Below, piece by piece: positions 53,987 through 64,000 of a stretch of 64,000 bases of DNA. Numbering within the stretch: position 1 is the first letter of the stretch; every line of letters starts with the position of its first letter. Source of the stretch: Bradyrhizobium huanghuaihaiense (GTDB lineage: Bacteria; Pseudomonadota; Alphaproteobacteria; Rhizobiales; Xanthobacteraceae); the NCBI RefSeq assembly GCF_007830635.1, contig NZ_VLLA01000001.1, positions 281,868 to 345,867 on the forward strand, in the 5' to 3' direction. The translations under genes and the position numbers were made by a program. The notes below the pieces were generated by a model. That model did no database searches, had not been told where the DNA came from, and saw nothing but the letters and a program-made list of their open reading frames with translations.

Positions 53987-56686
53987 ATGGTTGATACCAA
54001 GACCCCTGGCGACAAGAAGCTGAGCGTTCCGAGCAAGACGCTATCGCTCAAGCCGCGCGTCGAAACGGGTACCGTGCGCCAGAGCTTCAGCCATGGCCGC
54101 AGCAAGCAGGTCGTGGTCGAGAAGCGCGGCAAGCGCCGCATTGGTGACGGCCCCGAGCCGCACGCGCCTGAGGTAGCTGCAAAGCCCGCTCCGTCGCGCC
54201 CCGCGCCGCCGCCCCCGCCGCGCAATGCCGGTTCCGGCGTGGTCCTGCGCACCCTGACCGAGGATGAGCGCTCGGCCCGTGCCAGCGCGCTGGCCGATGC
54301 CAAGGTGCGCGAAGTCGAAGAGCGCCGCCAGGCCGAGGAAGAGGCCCAGCGCCGCGCCGTCCGCGAGGCCGCCGAACGCGCCGAGCGCGAGGCCGCCGAG
54401 TCGCGCCGCAAGGCCGAGGAAGAGCGCCACCGTCACGAGGACGAAGCCAAGCGGAAGGCCGAGACCGAGGCCAAGAAGCGTTTCGGCGAAGGCGAGCAGG
54501 CGCAATCCGCTCCGCGTCCCGCTGCGGCGGCACCGGCCGCTCCCGCGCCGCGTCCCACCAGCGCGCCCGCAGCGCGTCCCGGCGCCCCCGCGACGGCACG
54601 TCCGGGAACAACGACCGCGCGCCCCGGAACAACCACGCAACGGCCGGCCGGCGGCGGCCCGCTGGGTCGTACTCCGGCAGTCGCAGCCGGACCGGACGAG
54701 GACGATGGTCCGCGCCAGATCCGCCGCGGTCCCGGCGGTGCTGCGCGTCCTGCGGCAGCCCCCAAGACCACCCACAAGCCCGGCCCGCAGAAGGAACGCG
54801 GCCGCCTGACCGTCGTCACCGCGCTCAATGCCGACGAGGTGCGCGAGCGCTCGATCGCCTCGTTCCGTCGCCGCACCCAGCGCCTGAAGGGCCATGCCTC
54901 GAATGAGCCGAAGGAAAAGCTCATCCGCGAGGTGGTCATTCCGGAAGCGATCACCATCCAGGAGCTCGCCAACCGCATGGCCGAGCGCGCGGTGGACGTC
55001 ATCCGCATGCTGATGAAGCAGGGCGCGATGCACAAGATCACCGACGTGATCGACGCCGACACCGCGCAGCTGATCGCCGAAGAGCTCGGTCACACCGTCA
55101 AGCGCGTTGCCGCCTCCGACGTCGAAGAAGGCCTGTTCGACCAGGTCGACGATTCCACCGACACCGAGACCCGTTCGCCGGTCGTGACCGTGATGGGCCA
55201 CGTCGACCACGGCAAGACCTCGCTGCTCGACGCGCTTCGTCACGCCAACGTGGTCTCCGGCGAAGCCGGCGGCATCACCCAGCATATCGGCGCCTATCAG
55301 GTGCTGTCGCCCGAGAGCGGCAAGAAGATCACCTTCATCGACACGCCCGGCCACGCTGCGTTCACCGCGATGCGCGCCCGCGGCGCCAAGGTCACCGACA
55401 TCGTCGTGCTGGTGGTCGCGGCCGATGACGGCGTGATGCCGCAGACGGTCGAAGCCATCAATCACGCCAAGGCGGCAGGCGTGCCGATCATCGTTGCCAT
55501 CAACAAGATCGACAAGCCCGATGCCAAGCCCGAGCGCGTGCGCACCGAGCTGCTCCAGCACGAGGTGCAGGTGGAATCCTTCGGCGGCGAAGTCGTCGAC
55601 GTCGAGGTGTCCGCCAAGAACAAGACCAATCTCGACAAGCTGCTCGAGATGATCGCGCTGCAGGCCGAAATCCTCGACCTGAAGACCAATTCGGAGCGTC
55701 CGGCCGAAGGCACCGTGATCGAAGCCAAGCTCGACCGCGGCCGTGGTCCGGTCGCCACCGTGCTGGTCCAGCGCGGCACGCTCCGTGTCGGCGACATCAT
55801 CGTCGCCGGCGCCGAGATGGGCCGCGTCCGCGCGCTGATCTCGGATCAGGGCGAGACGGTGCAGGAGGCAGGCCCCTCGGTGCCGGTCGAAGTGCTCGGC
55901 TTCAACGGTCCGCCGGAAGCCGGCGATCGTCTCGCCGTGGTCGAGAACGAAGCCCGCGCCCGCCAGATCACCAGCTACCGCGCGCACCAGAAGCGCGAGA
56001 ACGCGGCTGCCTCGATCTCCGGCATGCGCGGCTCGCTCGAGCAGATGATGTCGCAATTGAAGACGGCGGGCCGCAAGGAATTCCCGCTGATCGTCAAGGC
56101 CGACGTGCAGGGCTCGCTGGAAGCCATCCTCGGCTCGCTGGAAAAGCTCGGCACCGACGAAGTCGCCGCCCGCATCCTGCATGCCGGCGTCGGCGGCATC
56201 TCGGAATCCGACGTGACGCTCGCGGAAGGCTTCAACGCCGCGATCATCGGCTTCTCGGTTCGTGCCAACAAGGAGGCCGCTGCGGCCGCCAAGCGCAACG
56301 GCATCGAGATCCGCTACTACAACATCATCTACGACCTCGTGGACGACGTGAAGAAGGCGATGAGCGGCCTGCTCGCGCCGACCCTGCGCGAGACCATGCT
56401 GGGCAACGCCGAGATTTTGGAGATCTTCAACATCTCCAAGGTCGGCAAGGTCGCCGGCTGCCGCGTCACCGACGGTACCGTGGAACGCGGCGCCAATGTG
56501 CGCCTGATCCGCGACAACGTCGTCGTGCACGAAGGCAAGCTGTCGACGCTGAAGCGCTTCAAGGACGAGGTGAAGGAAGTCCAGTCCGGTCAGGAATGCG
56601 GCATGGCCTTCGAGAGCTATCACGACATGCGTGCGGGTGACGTGATCGAGTGTTATCGCGTGGAGACGATCCAGCGCTCCCTGTAA
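53987..56686 (+). CDS. infB: Translation initiation factor IF-2
   Basis: IF-2 is the GTPase that delivers fMet-tRNA to the 30S subunit. The 899-residue product starts with a long Ala/Glu/Arg/Pro-rich N-terminal region of low complexity (about 40-290), followed by the IF2 domains. The G domain has [15 protein letters not shown] starting near residue 403, [15 protein letters not shown] and [16 protein letters not shown] 53987 is the first start after ylxR. The operon continues with rbfA, truB, rpsO and pnp. A perfect 10-bp hairpin with a T5 loop lies 54 bases after its stop (56741-56765). A large antisense frame here is a GC shadow. Confidence 0.96.
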   Translation: MVDTKTPGDKKLSVPSKTLSLKPRVETGTVRQSFSHGRSKQVVVEKRGKRRIGDGPEPHAPEVAAKPAPSRPAPPPPPRNAGSGVVLRTLTEDERSARASALADAKVREVEERRQAEEEAQRRAVREAAERAEREAAESRRKAEEERHRHEDEAKRKAETEAKKRFGEGEQAQSAPRPAAAAPAAPAPRPTSAPAARPGAPATARPGTTTARPGTTTQRPAGGGPLGRTPAVAAGPDEDDGPRQIRRGPGGAARPAAAPKTTHKPGPQKERGRLTVVTALNADEVRERSIASFRRRTQRLKGHASNEPKEKLIREVVIPEAITIQELANRMAERAVDVIRMLMKQGAMHKITDVIDADTAQLIAEELGHTVKRVAASDVEEGLFDQVDDSTDTETRSPVVTVMGHVDHGKTSLLDALRHANVVSGEAGGITQHIGAYQVLSPESGKKITFIDTPGHAAFTAMRARGAKVTDIVVLVVAADDGVMPQTVEAINHAKAAGVPIIVAINKIDKPDAKPERVRTELLQHEVQVESFGGEVVDVEVSAKNKTNLDKLLEMIALQAEILDLKTNSERPAEGTVIEAKLDRGRGPVATVLVQRGTLRVGDIIVAGAEMGRVRALISDQGETVQEAGPSVPVEVLGFNGPPEAGDRLAVVENEARARQITSYRAHQKRENAAASISGMRGSLEQMMSQLKTAGRKEFPLIVKADVQGSLEAILGSLEKLGTDEVAARILHAGVGGISESDVTLAEGFNAAIIGFSVRANKEAAAAAKRNGIEIRYYNIIYDLVDDVKKAMSGLLAPTLRETMLGNAEILEIFNISKVGKVAGCRVTDGTVERGANVRLIRDNVVVHEGKLSTLKRFKDEVKEVQSGQECGMAFESYHDMRAGDVIECYRVETIQRSL

Positions 56687-56740
56687 GTCCAAATCTTACC
56701 GAAGCGCCTGGATCTTTTTGAGCTGAAATTGCGGGAGTGC

Positions 56741-56765
56741 GATGGCCGGATTTTTTCCGGCCATC
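56741..56765. other. Perfect 10-bp hairpin between infB and rbfA
   Basis: GATGGCCGGA (56741-56750), loop TTTTT (56751-56755), TCCGGCCATC (56756-56765). The arms are perfectly complementary; no T-run follows. It may be an mRNA processing or stability element within the operon. I know of no named motif for it. Confidence 0.6.
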
Positions 56766-56842
56766 CACGCCTCATTCGTTTCAACAGGACAAATGACAAT
56801 GCTCGTGTCCCAAACGCGGGCACGACGAGGTGATTTTCGACC

Positions 56843-57286
56843 ATGCCCCGCCACCACCAGAAAAAAAGTTCCGCGCCCGGCGGCTCGCAGCGTCAGTTGC
56901 GCGTCGGCGAGCAGGTTCGCCATGCGATGGCCGAGATTCTGGCGCAAGGCAACGTGCATGATGCGGATCTTGAAGGCCACATCATCACCGTGCCGGAGGT
57001 ACGGATGTCGCCCGACCTGAAGCTCGCGACAATCTACGTGATGCCGCTCGGTGGCCGCGACACCGAGGTCGTCATCGCTGCGCTCGAGCGCAACAAGAAA
57101 TTCCTGCGCGGCGAAGTCGCGCGGCGCGTTAACCTGAAATTTGCACCTGACATTCGTTTCCGCGTCGACGAACGATTCGACGAAGCGGAACGGATCGAGA
57201 AGCTTTTGCGAACACCTGCGGTGCAGAAGGATCTCGAACAGGACTTGGAACAGGATCCGGATACGGATCGGGAAGAAGAGCAATGA
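56843..57286 (+). CDS. rbfA: 30S ribosome-binding factor RbfA
   Basis: RbfA is needed for late 30S maturation and cold adaptation. The 147-residue product shows [16 protein letters not shown] (about residues 21-36), [22 protein letters not shown] and [29 protein letters not shown], the KH-like core. ATG 56843 follows CGAGGTGATTTTCGACC; no earlier in-frame ATG is better. The start region is Lys/His-rich. Its stop overlaps the truB start by four bases (ATGA). It lies 157 bases after infB, which holds the perfect hairpin. Confidence 0.93.
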   Translation: MPRHHQKKSSAPGGSQRQLRVGEQVRHAMAEILAQGNVHDADLEGHIITVPEVRMSPDLKLATIYVMPLGGRDTEVVIAALERNKKFLRGEVARRVNLKFAPDIRFRVDERFDEAERIEKLLRTPAVQKDLEQDLEQDPDTDREEEQ

Positions 57287-58401
57287 CGATGGACCCGGCT
57301 CACGGCACGATCGGCGGCAACGATGCCGATCAGCGCGATGTGCAGAAAAATAATTTTGCGGAGATCGGCGGCAATTCCGAGCCGCATCAGGAGCCGCGCC
57401 GCGTCAACAACGACCCTCGCGCCAAGCAGCAGAAGGGCAACCAGGTTCGGCGCGACCGCCGCGACGTCCATGGCTGGGTCGTGCTCGACAAGCCGATCGG
57501 CATGACCTCGACGCAGGCGGTTGCCGTGCTCAAGCGCCTGTTCAACGCCAAGCGTGCGGGACACGCCGGCACGCTCGACCCGCTCGCCTCCGGCGGCCTG
57601 CCGATCGCGCTCGGAGAGGCCACCAAGACGGTTCCCTTTGTGATGGACGGCCGCAAGCGCTACCAGTTCACCGTGTGCTGGGGCGAGGAGCGCGACACCG
57701 ACGACATCGAGGGCCGGGTGACCGCGACCTCGGACCAGCGCCCGACCCGGGAGGCCATCCTGGCCCTCCTGCCCCGCTTCACCGGGGTGATCGAGCAGAT
57801 TCCGCCGCGCTATTCGGCGATCAAGGTCCAGGGCGAGCGCGCCTATGACCTCGCCCGCGACGGCGAGGTCGTGGAGCTGGCCCCCCGCCCGGTCGAGATT
57901 CACCATTTAGCCCTTGTAGATCAACCAGATACCGACCGGGCCGTGTTCGAGGCAGAATGCGGCAAGGGCACCTATGTCCGCGCGCTCGCCCGCGATATGG
58001 GCCGGATTCTCGGCACTTATGGCCATATCTGCGCGCTCCGGCGGACCCTGGTCGGCCCATTTGGCGAAAACGACATGATTCCGCTGGATCAGTTGGAGGC
58101 TTTATGCGATAGAGCCGCGTCCGGCGAGGGCAGCCTCGCCGACGCGCTTTTGCCCGTTGAGACCGCGCTGGACGACATCCCGGCACTGGCCGTCACTCGG
58201 GCTCATGCGGCAAGGCTCCATCGGGGCCAAGCCGTTTTGTTGCGCGGACGGGATGCGCCCACTTGTAGCGGCACAGTCTATGTCACGGTGGCAGGCCGTC
58301 TTTTGGCGCTTGCCGAAGTTGGCAATGGCGAAATCATCCCCAAGCGTGTGTTCAACCTGACCGGCCTGACTGCCAGCCCCGGTCGCAACGAGAGAAATTG
58401 A
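57283..58401 (+). CDS. truB: tRNA pseudouridine-55 synthase TruB
   Basis: TruB makes pseudouridine 55 in tRNAs. The 372-residue product has the catalytic Asp99 in [15 protein letters not shown] (about 93-107). The family core starts near residue 63 ([15 protein letters not shown]), so about 55 extra N-terminal residues, rich in Asp, Asn and Arg, precede it. [21 protein letters not shown] and [15 protein letters not shown] are further landmarks. The start ATG 57283 overlaps the rbfA stop (ATGA). rpsO starts 3 bases after its stop. An internal start at about 57460 cannot be excluded, but the coupling supports 57283. Confidence 0.92.
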   Translation: MTMDPAHGTIGGNDADQRDVQKNNFAEIGGNSEPHQEPRRVNNDPRAKQQKGNQVRRDRRDVHGWVVLDKPIGMTSTQAVAVLKRLFNAKRAGHAGTLDPLASGGLPIALGEATKTVPFVMDGRKRYQFTVCWGEERDTDDIEGRVTATSDQRPTREAILALLPRFTGVIEQIPPRYSAIKVQGERAYDLARDGEVVELAPRPVEIHHLALVDQPDTDRAVFEAECGKGTYVRALARDMGRILGTYGHICALRRTLVGPFGENDMIPLDQLEALCDRAASGEGSLADALLPVETALDDIPALAVTRAHAARLHRGQAVLLRGRDAPTCSGTVYVTVAGRLLALAEVGNGEIIPKRVFNLTGLTASPGRNERN

Positions 58402-58403
58402 CG

Positions 58404-58673
58404 ATGTCGATTGCCGCAGAACGCAAAGCGGAAGTCATCAAGACGAATGCCACCAAGGCCGGCGACACCGGCTCGCCCGAGGTTCAGGTCGCGATCCTGT
58501 CGGAACGCATCAACAACCTTACCAACCATTTCAAGACCCACGTGAAGGACAACCATTCGCGTCGCGGCCTCTTGAAGCTGGTCTCGACCCGCCGCTCGCT
58601 CCTCGACTACCTCAAGAAGAGGGACGAGGCGCGCTACAAGGCGCTGCTCGAGAAGCACAACATTCGTCGCTAA
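58404..58673 (+). CDS. rpsO: 30S ribosomal protein uS15
   Basis: Ribosomal protein S15 is a primary binder of 16S rRNA in the 30S platform. The 89-residue product ([20 protein letters not shown]...) has the family length and the core [43 protein letters not shown], with the C-terminal KHNIRR. ATG 58404 was chosen; the track opens two codons earlier at TTG 58398. It is 3 bases after the truB stop and followed by a strong intrinsic terminator, then pnp. The order rpsO-terminator-pnp is widely conserved in bacteria. Confidence 0.97.
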   Translation: MSIAAERKAEVIKTNATKAGDTGSPEVQVAILSERINNLTNHFKTHVKDNHSRRGLLKLVSTRRSLLDYLKKRDEARYKALLEKHNIRR

Positions 58674-58682
58674 CAGTTCCTG

Positions 58683-58706
58683 CGCGCGCCACCGGCGCGC
58701 GTTTTT
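58683..58706 (+). terminator. Intrinsic terminator after rpsO
   Basis: CGCGCGCC (58683-58690), loop ACC, GGCGCGCG (58694-58701) and five Ts (58702-58706) lie 10 bases after the rpsO stop. The 8-bp GC stem and T-run fit a rho-independent terminator. It probably gives partial termination before pnp, as in the rpsO-pnp region of Escherichia coli. Confidence 0.85.
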
Positions 58707-58926
58707 GCGCGTAGTTTTCGAACGAAAGCACTTATTTGAAGGTTTTTGATCGAGGCTGCGTGCGCGTCGGATGCGGGCCAACAACCACTCGCATCCGGGG
58801 CATGACCGAAGACCGCGGTTCGGTGTTCGCGTTCGTGCCGACTGACAGTCCAGCAGCAATCCGGCGGCTGGGCACAACGGGCAAGGCGCCCGTATGACCC
58901 GAAAGGATGGACGCCATCCGACATCC

Positions 58927-59000
58927 AAAAACCATGGCAGGATCGCAGGACGCTGATCATCCGCTCCGATCAGCGTCCCGCAATCTTGCGCATGGTTTTT
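58927..59000 (+). promoter_or_regulatory. Long pnp leader hairpin
   Basis: An almost continuous stem of about 31 pairs: AAAAACCATG (58927-58936) with CATGGTTTTT (58991-59000), GCAGGATCGC (58937-58946) with GCAATCTTGC (58980-58989; one G-T wobble and one mismatch), then GGACGCTGATC (58948-58958) with GATCAGCGTCC (58968-58978), perfect, and a 9-base loop. It ends 48 bases before the pnp start. In Escherichia coli a leader stem is cut by RNase III and lets PNPase repress its own mRNA; this stem is a plausible counterpart, or an attenuator because GTTTTTCG follows. The rest of the gap (58707-58926) shows no gene. Confidence 0.7.
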
Positions 59001-59048
59001 GTTTTTCGAAGCGTCCCTTCTTTCGAGAACCCATGAAAGAAGACCTCT

Positions 59049-61211
59049 ATGTTCACTAAGCATTCAGTCGAGATCGACTGGGGCGGACGCCCTCTCAAGC
59101 TCGAAACCGGCAAGATCGCCCGTCAGGCCGACGGTGCCGTCATCGCCACCTATGGCGAGACCGTGGTGCTCGCCACCGTCGTCGCGGCGAAGGCGCCGCG
59201 CGAAGGCGTCGACTTCCTGCCGCTGACCGTCGACTACCAGGAGAAGACCTACGCCGCGGGCCGCATTCCCGGCGGCTACTTCAAGCGCGAGGGCCGTCCG
59301 ACCGAGAAGGAGACGCTGGTCTCCCGCCTGATCGACCGTCCGATCCGTCCGCTGTTCGTCGACGGCTGGCGCAACGAGACCCAGGTGATCGCCACCGTGC
59401 TGTCGCACGACATGGAGAACGATCCTGATATCGTCGCGCTGGTGGCATCGTCGGCGGCGCTGACCCTCTCCGGCGCGCCGTTCAAGGGCCCGATCGGCGC
59501 TGCGCGCGTCGGCTTCGCCAATGACGAGTTCATCCTCAACCCGACGCTCGACGAGATGGTCGACACCCAGCTCGACCTCGTCGTCGCCGGCACCGCCGAC
59601 GCCGTGCTGATGGTGGAATCGGAAGCCAAGGAGCTGAACGAAGACATCATGCTCGGCGCCGTGATGTTCGGTCACCGCCACTTCCAGCCGGTCATCAACG
59701 CGATCATCGAGCTCGCCGAGAAGGCCGCCAAGGAGCCGCGCGAAGTCACCGTGATCGACAATGAGGCGCTCGAGAAGGAGATGCTCGGCCTCGTCGAGCA
59801 GGAGCTGCGCGCCGCCTACGCCATTCCGGTCAAGCAGGATCGCTACGCCGCGGTCGGCAAGGTCAAGGAAAAGGTGATCGCTCACTATTTCCCCGAAGGG
59901 CAGGAGCCGAAATACGACAAGCTCCGCGTCGCTGCGGTGTTCAAGGAGCTGGAAGCCAAGATCGTTCGCTGGAACATCCTGGACACCGGCAAGCGCATCG
60001 ACGGCCGTGACAGCAAGACCGTGCGCAACATCGTCGCCGAAGTCGGCGTGTTGCCCCGCGCCCACGGCTCGGCCCTGTTCACCCGCGGCGAGACCCAGGG
60101 CCTGGTCGTGACCACGCTCGGCACCGGCGAGGACGAGCAGTACATCGACGCGCTGTCGGGAACGTACAAAGAGACGTTCCTGCTGCACTACAACTTCCCT
60201 CCCTACTCGGTCGGTGAGACCGGCCGCCTCGGCGGCACCAAGCGCCGCGAGATCGGCCACGGCAAGCTCGCCTGGCGCGCGATCCACCCGGTGCTGCCGC
60301 CGCATCACGAATTCCCGTACACGATCCGCGTGGTCTCGGAGATCACCGAATCCAACGGTTCCTCGTCGATGGCTTCGGTCTGCGGCGCCTCGCTCGCTCT
60401 GATGGATGCCGGCGTGCCGTTGAAGCGGCCGACCGCGGGCATCGCGATGGGCCTGATCCTCGAAGACAAGCGCTACGCGGTGCTTTCGGACATCCTCGGT
60501 GACGAGGACCATCTCGGCGACATGGACTTCAAGGTCGCCGGCACCGAGCAGGGCATCACCTCGCTCCAGATGGACATCAAGATCGAGGGCATCACCGAGG
60601 AGATCATGAAGGTCGCCCTCGGCCAGGCCAAGGAAGGCCGCATCCACATCCTCGGCGAGATGGCCAAGGCGCTCACCAACGCCCGCGCCGAGCTCGGCGA
60701 ATACGCGCCGCGCATCGAGACCTTCAAGATCCCGACCGACAAGATCCGCGAAGTGATCGGCACCGGTGGCAAGGTGATCCGCGAGATCGTCGAGAAGACC
60801 GGCGCCAAGGTCAACATCGAGGACGACGGCACCGTGAAGGTCGCCTCCTCCGATGGCGAGGCGATGAAGGCTGCGATCAAGTGGATCAAGTCGATCGCGT
60901 CCGAGCCGGAAGTCGGCCAGATCTATGACGGCACCGTCGTCAAGGTGATGGAGTTCGGCGCCTTCGTGAACTTCTTCGGCTCCAAGGACGGCCTCGTCCA
61001 CATCAGCCAGCTCGCTTCGGCGCGCGTGCAGAAGACCTCCGACGTCGTCAAGGAAGGCGACAAGGTCAAGGTCAAGCTGCTCGGCTTCGACGACCGCGGC
61101 AAGACCCGCCTGTCGATGAAGGTGGTCGATCAGACCACCGGCGAGGACCTCGAGGCCAAGGACAAGGCCGCCGAGGGCGAGAAGGCTCCGCGGGAAGCGG
61201 CCGGCGAGTAA
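59049..61211 (+). CDS. pnp: Polyribonucleotide nucleotidyltransferase (PNPase)
   Basis: PNPase is the phosphorolytic 3'-5' exoribonuclease of the RNA degradosome. The 720-residue protein has two RNase PH domains, an alpha-helical linker, a KH domain ([21 protein letters not shown] near residues 568-588, shown in part) and an S1 domain near the C-terminus ([21 protein letters not shown]). The track opens at 59049; the ATG is at 59049-59051 and [13 protein letters not shown] is the family start. The tail [19 protein letters not shown] is acidic. It is the last gene of the operon, with an intrinsic terminator 26 bases after the stop. Confidence 0.97.
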   Translation: MFTKHSVEIDWGGRPLKLETGKIARQADGAVIATYGETVVLATVVAAKAPREGVDFLPLTVDYQEKTYAAGRIPGGYFKREGRPTEKETLVSRLIDRPIRPLFVDGWRNETQVIATVLSHDMENDPDIVALVASSAALTLSGAPFKGPIGAARVGFANDEFILNPTLDEMVDTQLDLVVAGTADAVLMVESEAKELNEDIMLGAVMFGHRHFQPVINAIIELAEKAAKEPREVTVIDNEALEKEMLGLVEQELRAAYAIPVKQDRYAAVGKVKEKVIAHYFPEGQEPKYDKLRVAAVFKELEAKIVRWNILDTGKRIDGRDSKTVRNIVAEVGVLPRAHGSALFTRGETQGLVVTTLGTGEDEQYIDALSGTYKETFLLHYNFPPYSVGETGRLGGTKRREIGHGKLAWRAIHPVLPPHHEFPYTIRVVSEITESNGSSSMASVCGASLALMDAGVPLKRPTAGIAMGLILEDKRYAVLSDILGDEDHLGDMDFKVAGTEQGITSLQMDIKIEGITEEIMKVALGQAKEGRIHILGEMAKALTNARAELGEYAPRIETFKIPTDKIREVIGTGGKVIREIVEKTGAKVNIEDDGTVKVASSDGEAMKAAIKWIKSIASEPEVGQIYDGTVVKVMEFGAFVNFFGSKDGLVHISQLASARVQKTSDVVKEGDKVKVKLLGFDDRGKTRLSMKVVDQTTGEDLEAKDKAAEGEKAPREAAGE

Positions 61212-61237
61212 GCCTCGCGACACTGCCAGAAACGCGA

Positions 61238-61265
61238 AAGGGCGGCCGAAAGGCCGCCCTTTTTA
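61238..61265 (+). terminator. Intrinsic terminator after pnp
   Basis: AAGGGCGGCC (61238-61247), GAAA loop, GGCCGCCCTT (61252-61261) and a T-run to 61264. The ten-pair stem is perfect. It ends the rimP-pnp transcription unit. Its position, 26 bases after the stop codon, and structure make it a strong call. Confidence 0.92.
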
Positions 61266-61296
61266 TTGGTGTCTGGCGCATCGCCTCTCCGCAGTC

Positions 61297-61368
61297 CGTA
61301 GCCCGCATGAAGCGAAGCGGAATGCGGGACCGGCGCCCCGGATTGCGCTGCGCTCCATCCGGGCTACG
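61297..61368. repeat. Family E intergenic palindrome, copy 2
   Basis: Begins CGTAGCCCGCATGAAGCGAAGCG and ends CGCTCCATCCGGGCTACG (shown in part), with GGGACCGGCGCCCCGG in the middle. Arms match copy 1 at 28998. It is followed after 7 bases by a family A hairpin and lies between the pnp terminator and the katG stop. Confidence 0.8.
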
Positions 61369-61375
61369 GGAGGTC

Positions 61376-61399
61376 ACCTCTCCCGCAAGCGGGAGAGGT
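61376..61399. repeat. Family A hairpin, half element
   Basis: ACCTCTCCCGC / GCGGGAGAGGT with a short loop, perfect arms. It lies 9 bases past the katG stop on the opposite side, and may act as a terminator for convergent transcripts, though no T-run is present. Only one half of the compound element is seen. Confidence 0.75.
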
Positions 61400-61407
61400 G
61401 CACTAGC

Positions 61408-63639
<2,232 letters not shown>

Positions 63640-63677
63640 CTATCAGGTGAAGTTGACTTTAATGATCGCTGCGATAG
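63640..63677. promoter_or_regulatory. Candidate OxyR operator in the katG-oxyR intergenic region
   Basis: CTATC (63640-63644) and GATAG (63673-63677) form an interrupted palindrome; with GTTG (63652-63655) and TGAT (63663-63666) the blocks recur every 11 bases, as expected for a LysR-type tetramer. A TTGACT (63653-63658) and TAGGAT (63675-63680) with a 16-base spacer could be the oxyR promoter; if so, transcription would begin near the ATG. The match to the Escherichia coli OxyR consensus is only partial. Confidence 0.45.
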
Positions 63678-63686
63678 GATTTTCTT

Positions 63687-64000
63687 ATGATCAATCTGAC
63701 GCTGCGCCAGCTCCGGTATTTCGACGCGCTGGCGCGCCACGGCCATTTCGGCCGCGCGGCTGAATCCTGTTCGATCTCGCAGCCGGCCCTGTCGATGCAG
63801 ATCAAGGAACTGGAGGAGACGCTCGGCGGCCTGCTGCTGGAGCGCAGCGCGCGCCAGGTCGCGCTGACCCGGTTCGGCGAGGAACTCGCCCAGCGCGTCC
63901 GCGACATCCTGCGTTCGGTCGACGAGCTCGGCGATTTCGCCCGGGCCTCGCAGGACCGCTTCGCCGGCCGCCTGCGCATCGGCATGATCCCGACCATCGC
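63687..64000 (+). CDS. oxyR: LysR family peroxide regulator OxyR, 3' end cut by window edge
   Basis: OxyR senses hydrogen peroxide through a reversible disulfide and activates katG and related genes. The visible 104 residues begin MINLTLRQLRYFDALARHGHF and include the LysR helix-turn-helix (GRAAESCSISQPALSMQIKELEETLG, residues 22-47, shown in part). The peroxide-sensing cysteines lie outside the window, so the OxyR call rests on the start sequence and on divergent katG, the usual arrangement in alphaproteobacteria. ATG 63687 is the natural start. A ribosome binding site is weak (AGGA about 9 bases upstream). Confidence 0.85.
   Translation, partial: MINLTLRQLRYFDALARHGHFGRAAESCSISQPALSMQIKELEETLGGLLLERSARQVALTRFGEELAQRVRDILRSVDELGDFARASQDRFAGRLRIGMIPTI

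Noticed and set aside
54041..56692. Antisense frame of 883 codons over infB
   Set aside because: Long only because high-GC coding strands lack stops in this frame; the composition is His/Leu/Asp-rich and matches no family.
59064..61223. Antisense frame of 719 codons over pnp
   Set aside because: Same artefact as over infB; no domain is recognisable and pnp is certain.

Overview
The window is a GC-rich stretch of an alphaproteobacterial main chromosome, most likely Bradyrhizobium or a close relative in the Nitrobacteraceae. This rests on the proteins (dnaA-dnaN-recF-gyrB block, a Fur/Mur-type regulator, TsaB-RimI-Fur, MiaB-PhoH-YbeY-CBS-Lnt and RimP-NusA-YlxR-InfB-RbfA-TruB-RpsO-Pnp clusters) and on many intergenic inverted repeats of the kinds typical of Bradyrhizobium. 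No rRNA, tRNA, CRISPR array, prophage or intact insertion sequence is visible. Nearly all sequence looks like ordinary housekeeping chromosome.

Layout. (1) 1-14.2 kb: replication block dnaA (cut by the left edge), dnaN, recF and gyrB. It is interrupted by a small DUF559 nuclease gene sitting inside an inverted repeat (2.8 kb) and by three tandem paralogues of a secreted repeat protein (4.5-8.3 kb). A scramblase-like gene, a small membrane protein and a MurA paralogue follow; the MurA has Asp in place of the catalytic Cys. (2) 14.6-35.6 kb: mostly single transcription units: a MATE exporter operon, a SUKH-domain protein, FUSC exporter, MmgE/PrpD, two SxxK serine hydrolases, a membrane-anchored AraC regulator, pirin, purC, a SulP-STAS-cNMP transporter, gabD, a PfkB kinase and murJ. 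(3) 35.6-49.3 kb: trpS, Usp, NifU-like scaffold, then tsaB-rimI-fur, a HAD phosphatase and the tightly packed miaB-phoH-ybeY-CBS-lnt row, a PraR-like XRE regulator, an M20 peptidase and trmB. (4) 49.4-61.2 kb: DUF2336 gene, then the translation/transcription operon rimP-nusA-ylxR-infB-rbfA-truB-rpsO-pnp. It is preceded by a promoter and attenuator-like leader, and pnp has its own long leader hairpin. (5) 61.4-64.0 kb: katG and a divergent oxyR, cut by the right edge.

How it works together. The window covers replication initiation and topology, envelope synthesis (MurA-like, MurJ, Lnt), tRNA modification (TsaB, MiaB, TrmB, TruB), ribosome maturation (RimP, RbfA, YbeY, RimI) and RNA turnover (Pnp). 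The most unusual feature is the repeat landscape: at least ten families of intergenic palindromes, often side by side. One family has a copy whose central spacer is replaced by a DUF559 nuclease ORF, flanked a few bases out on both sides by a perfect 11-bp inverted repeat. That is the best candidate here for an undescribed mobile or repeat-maintenance system. Starts were chosen from ribosome binding sites and family alignment; several longer open frames only extend upstream into repeat sequence.
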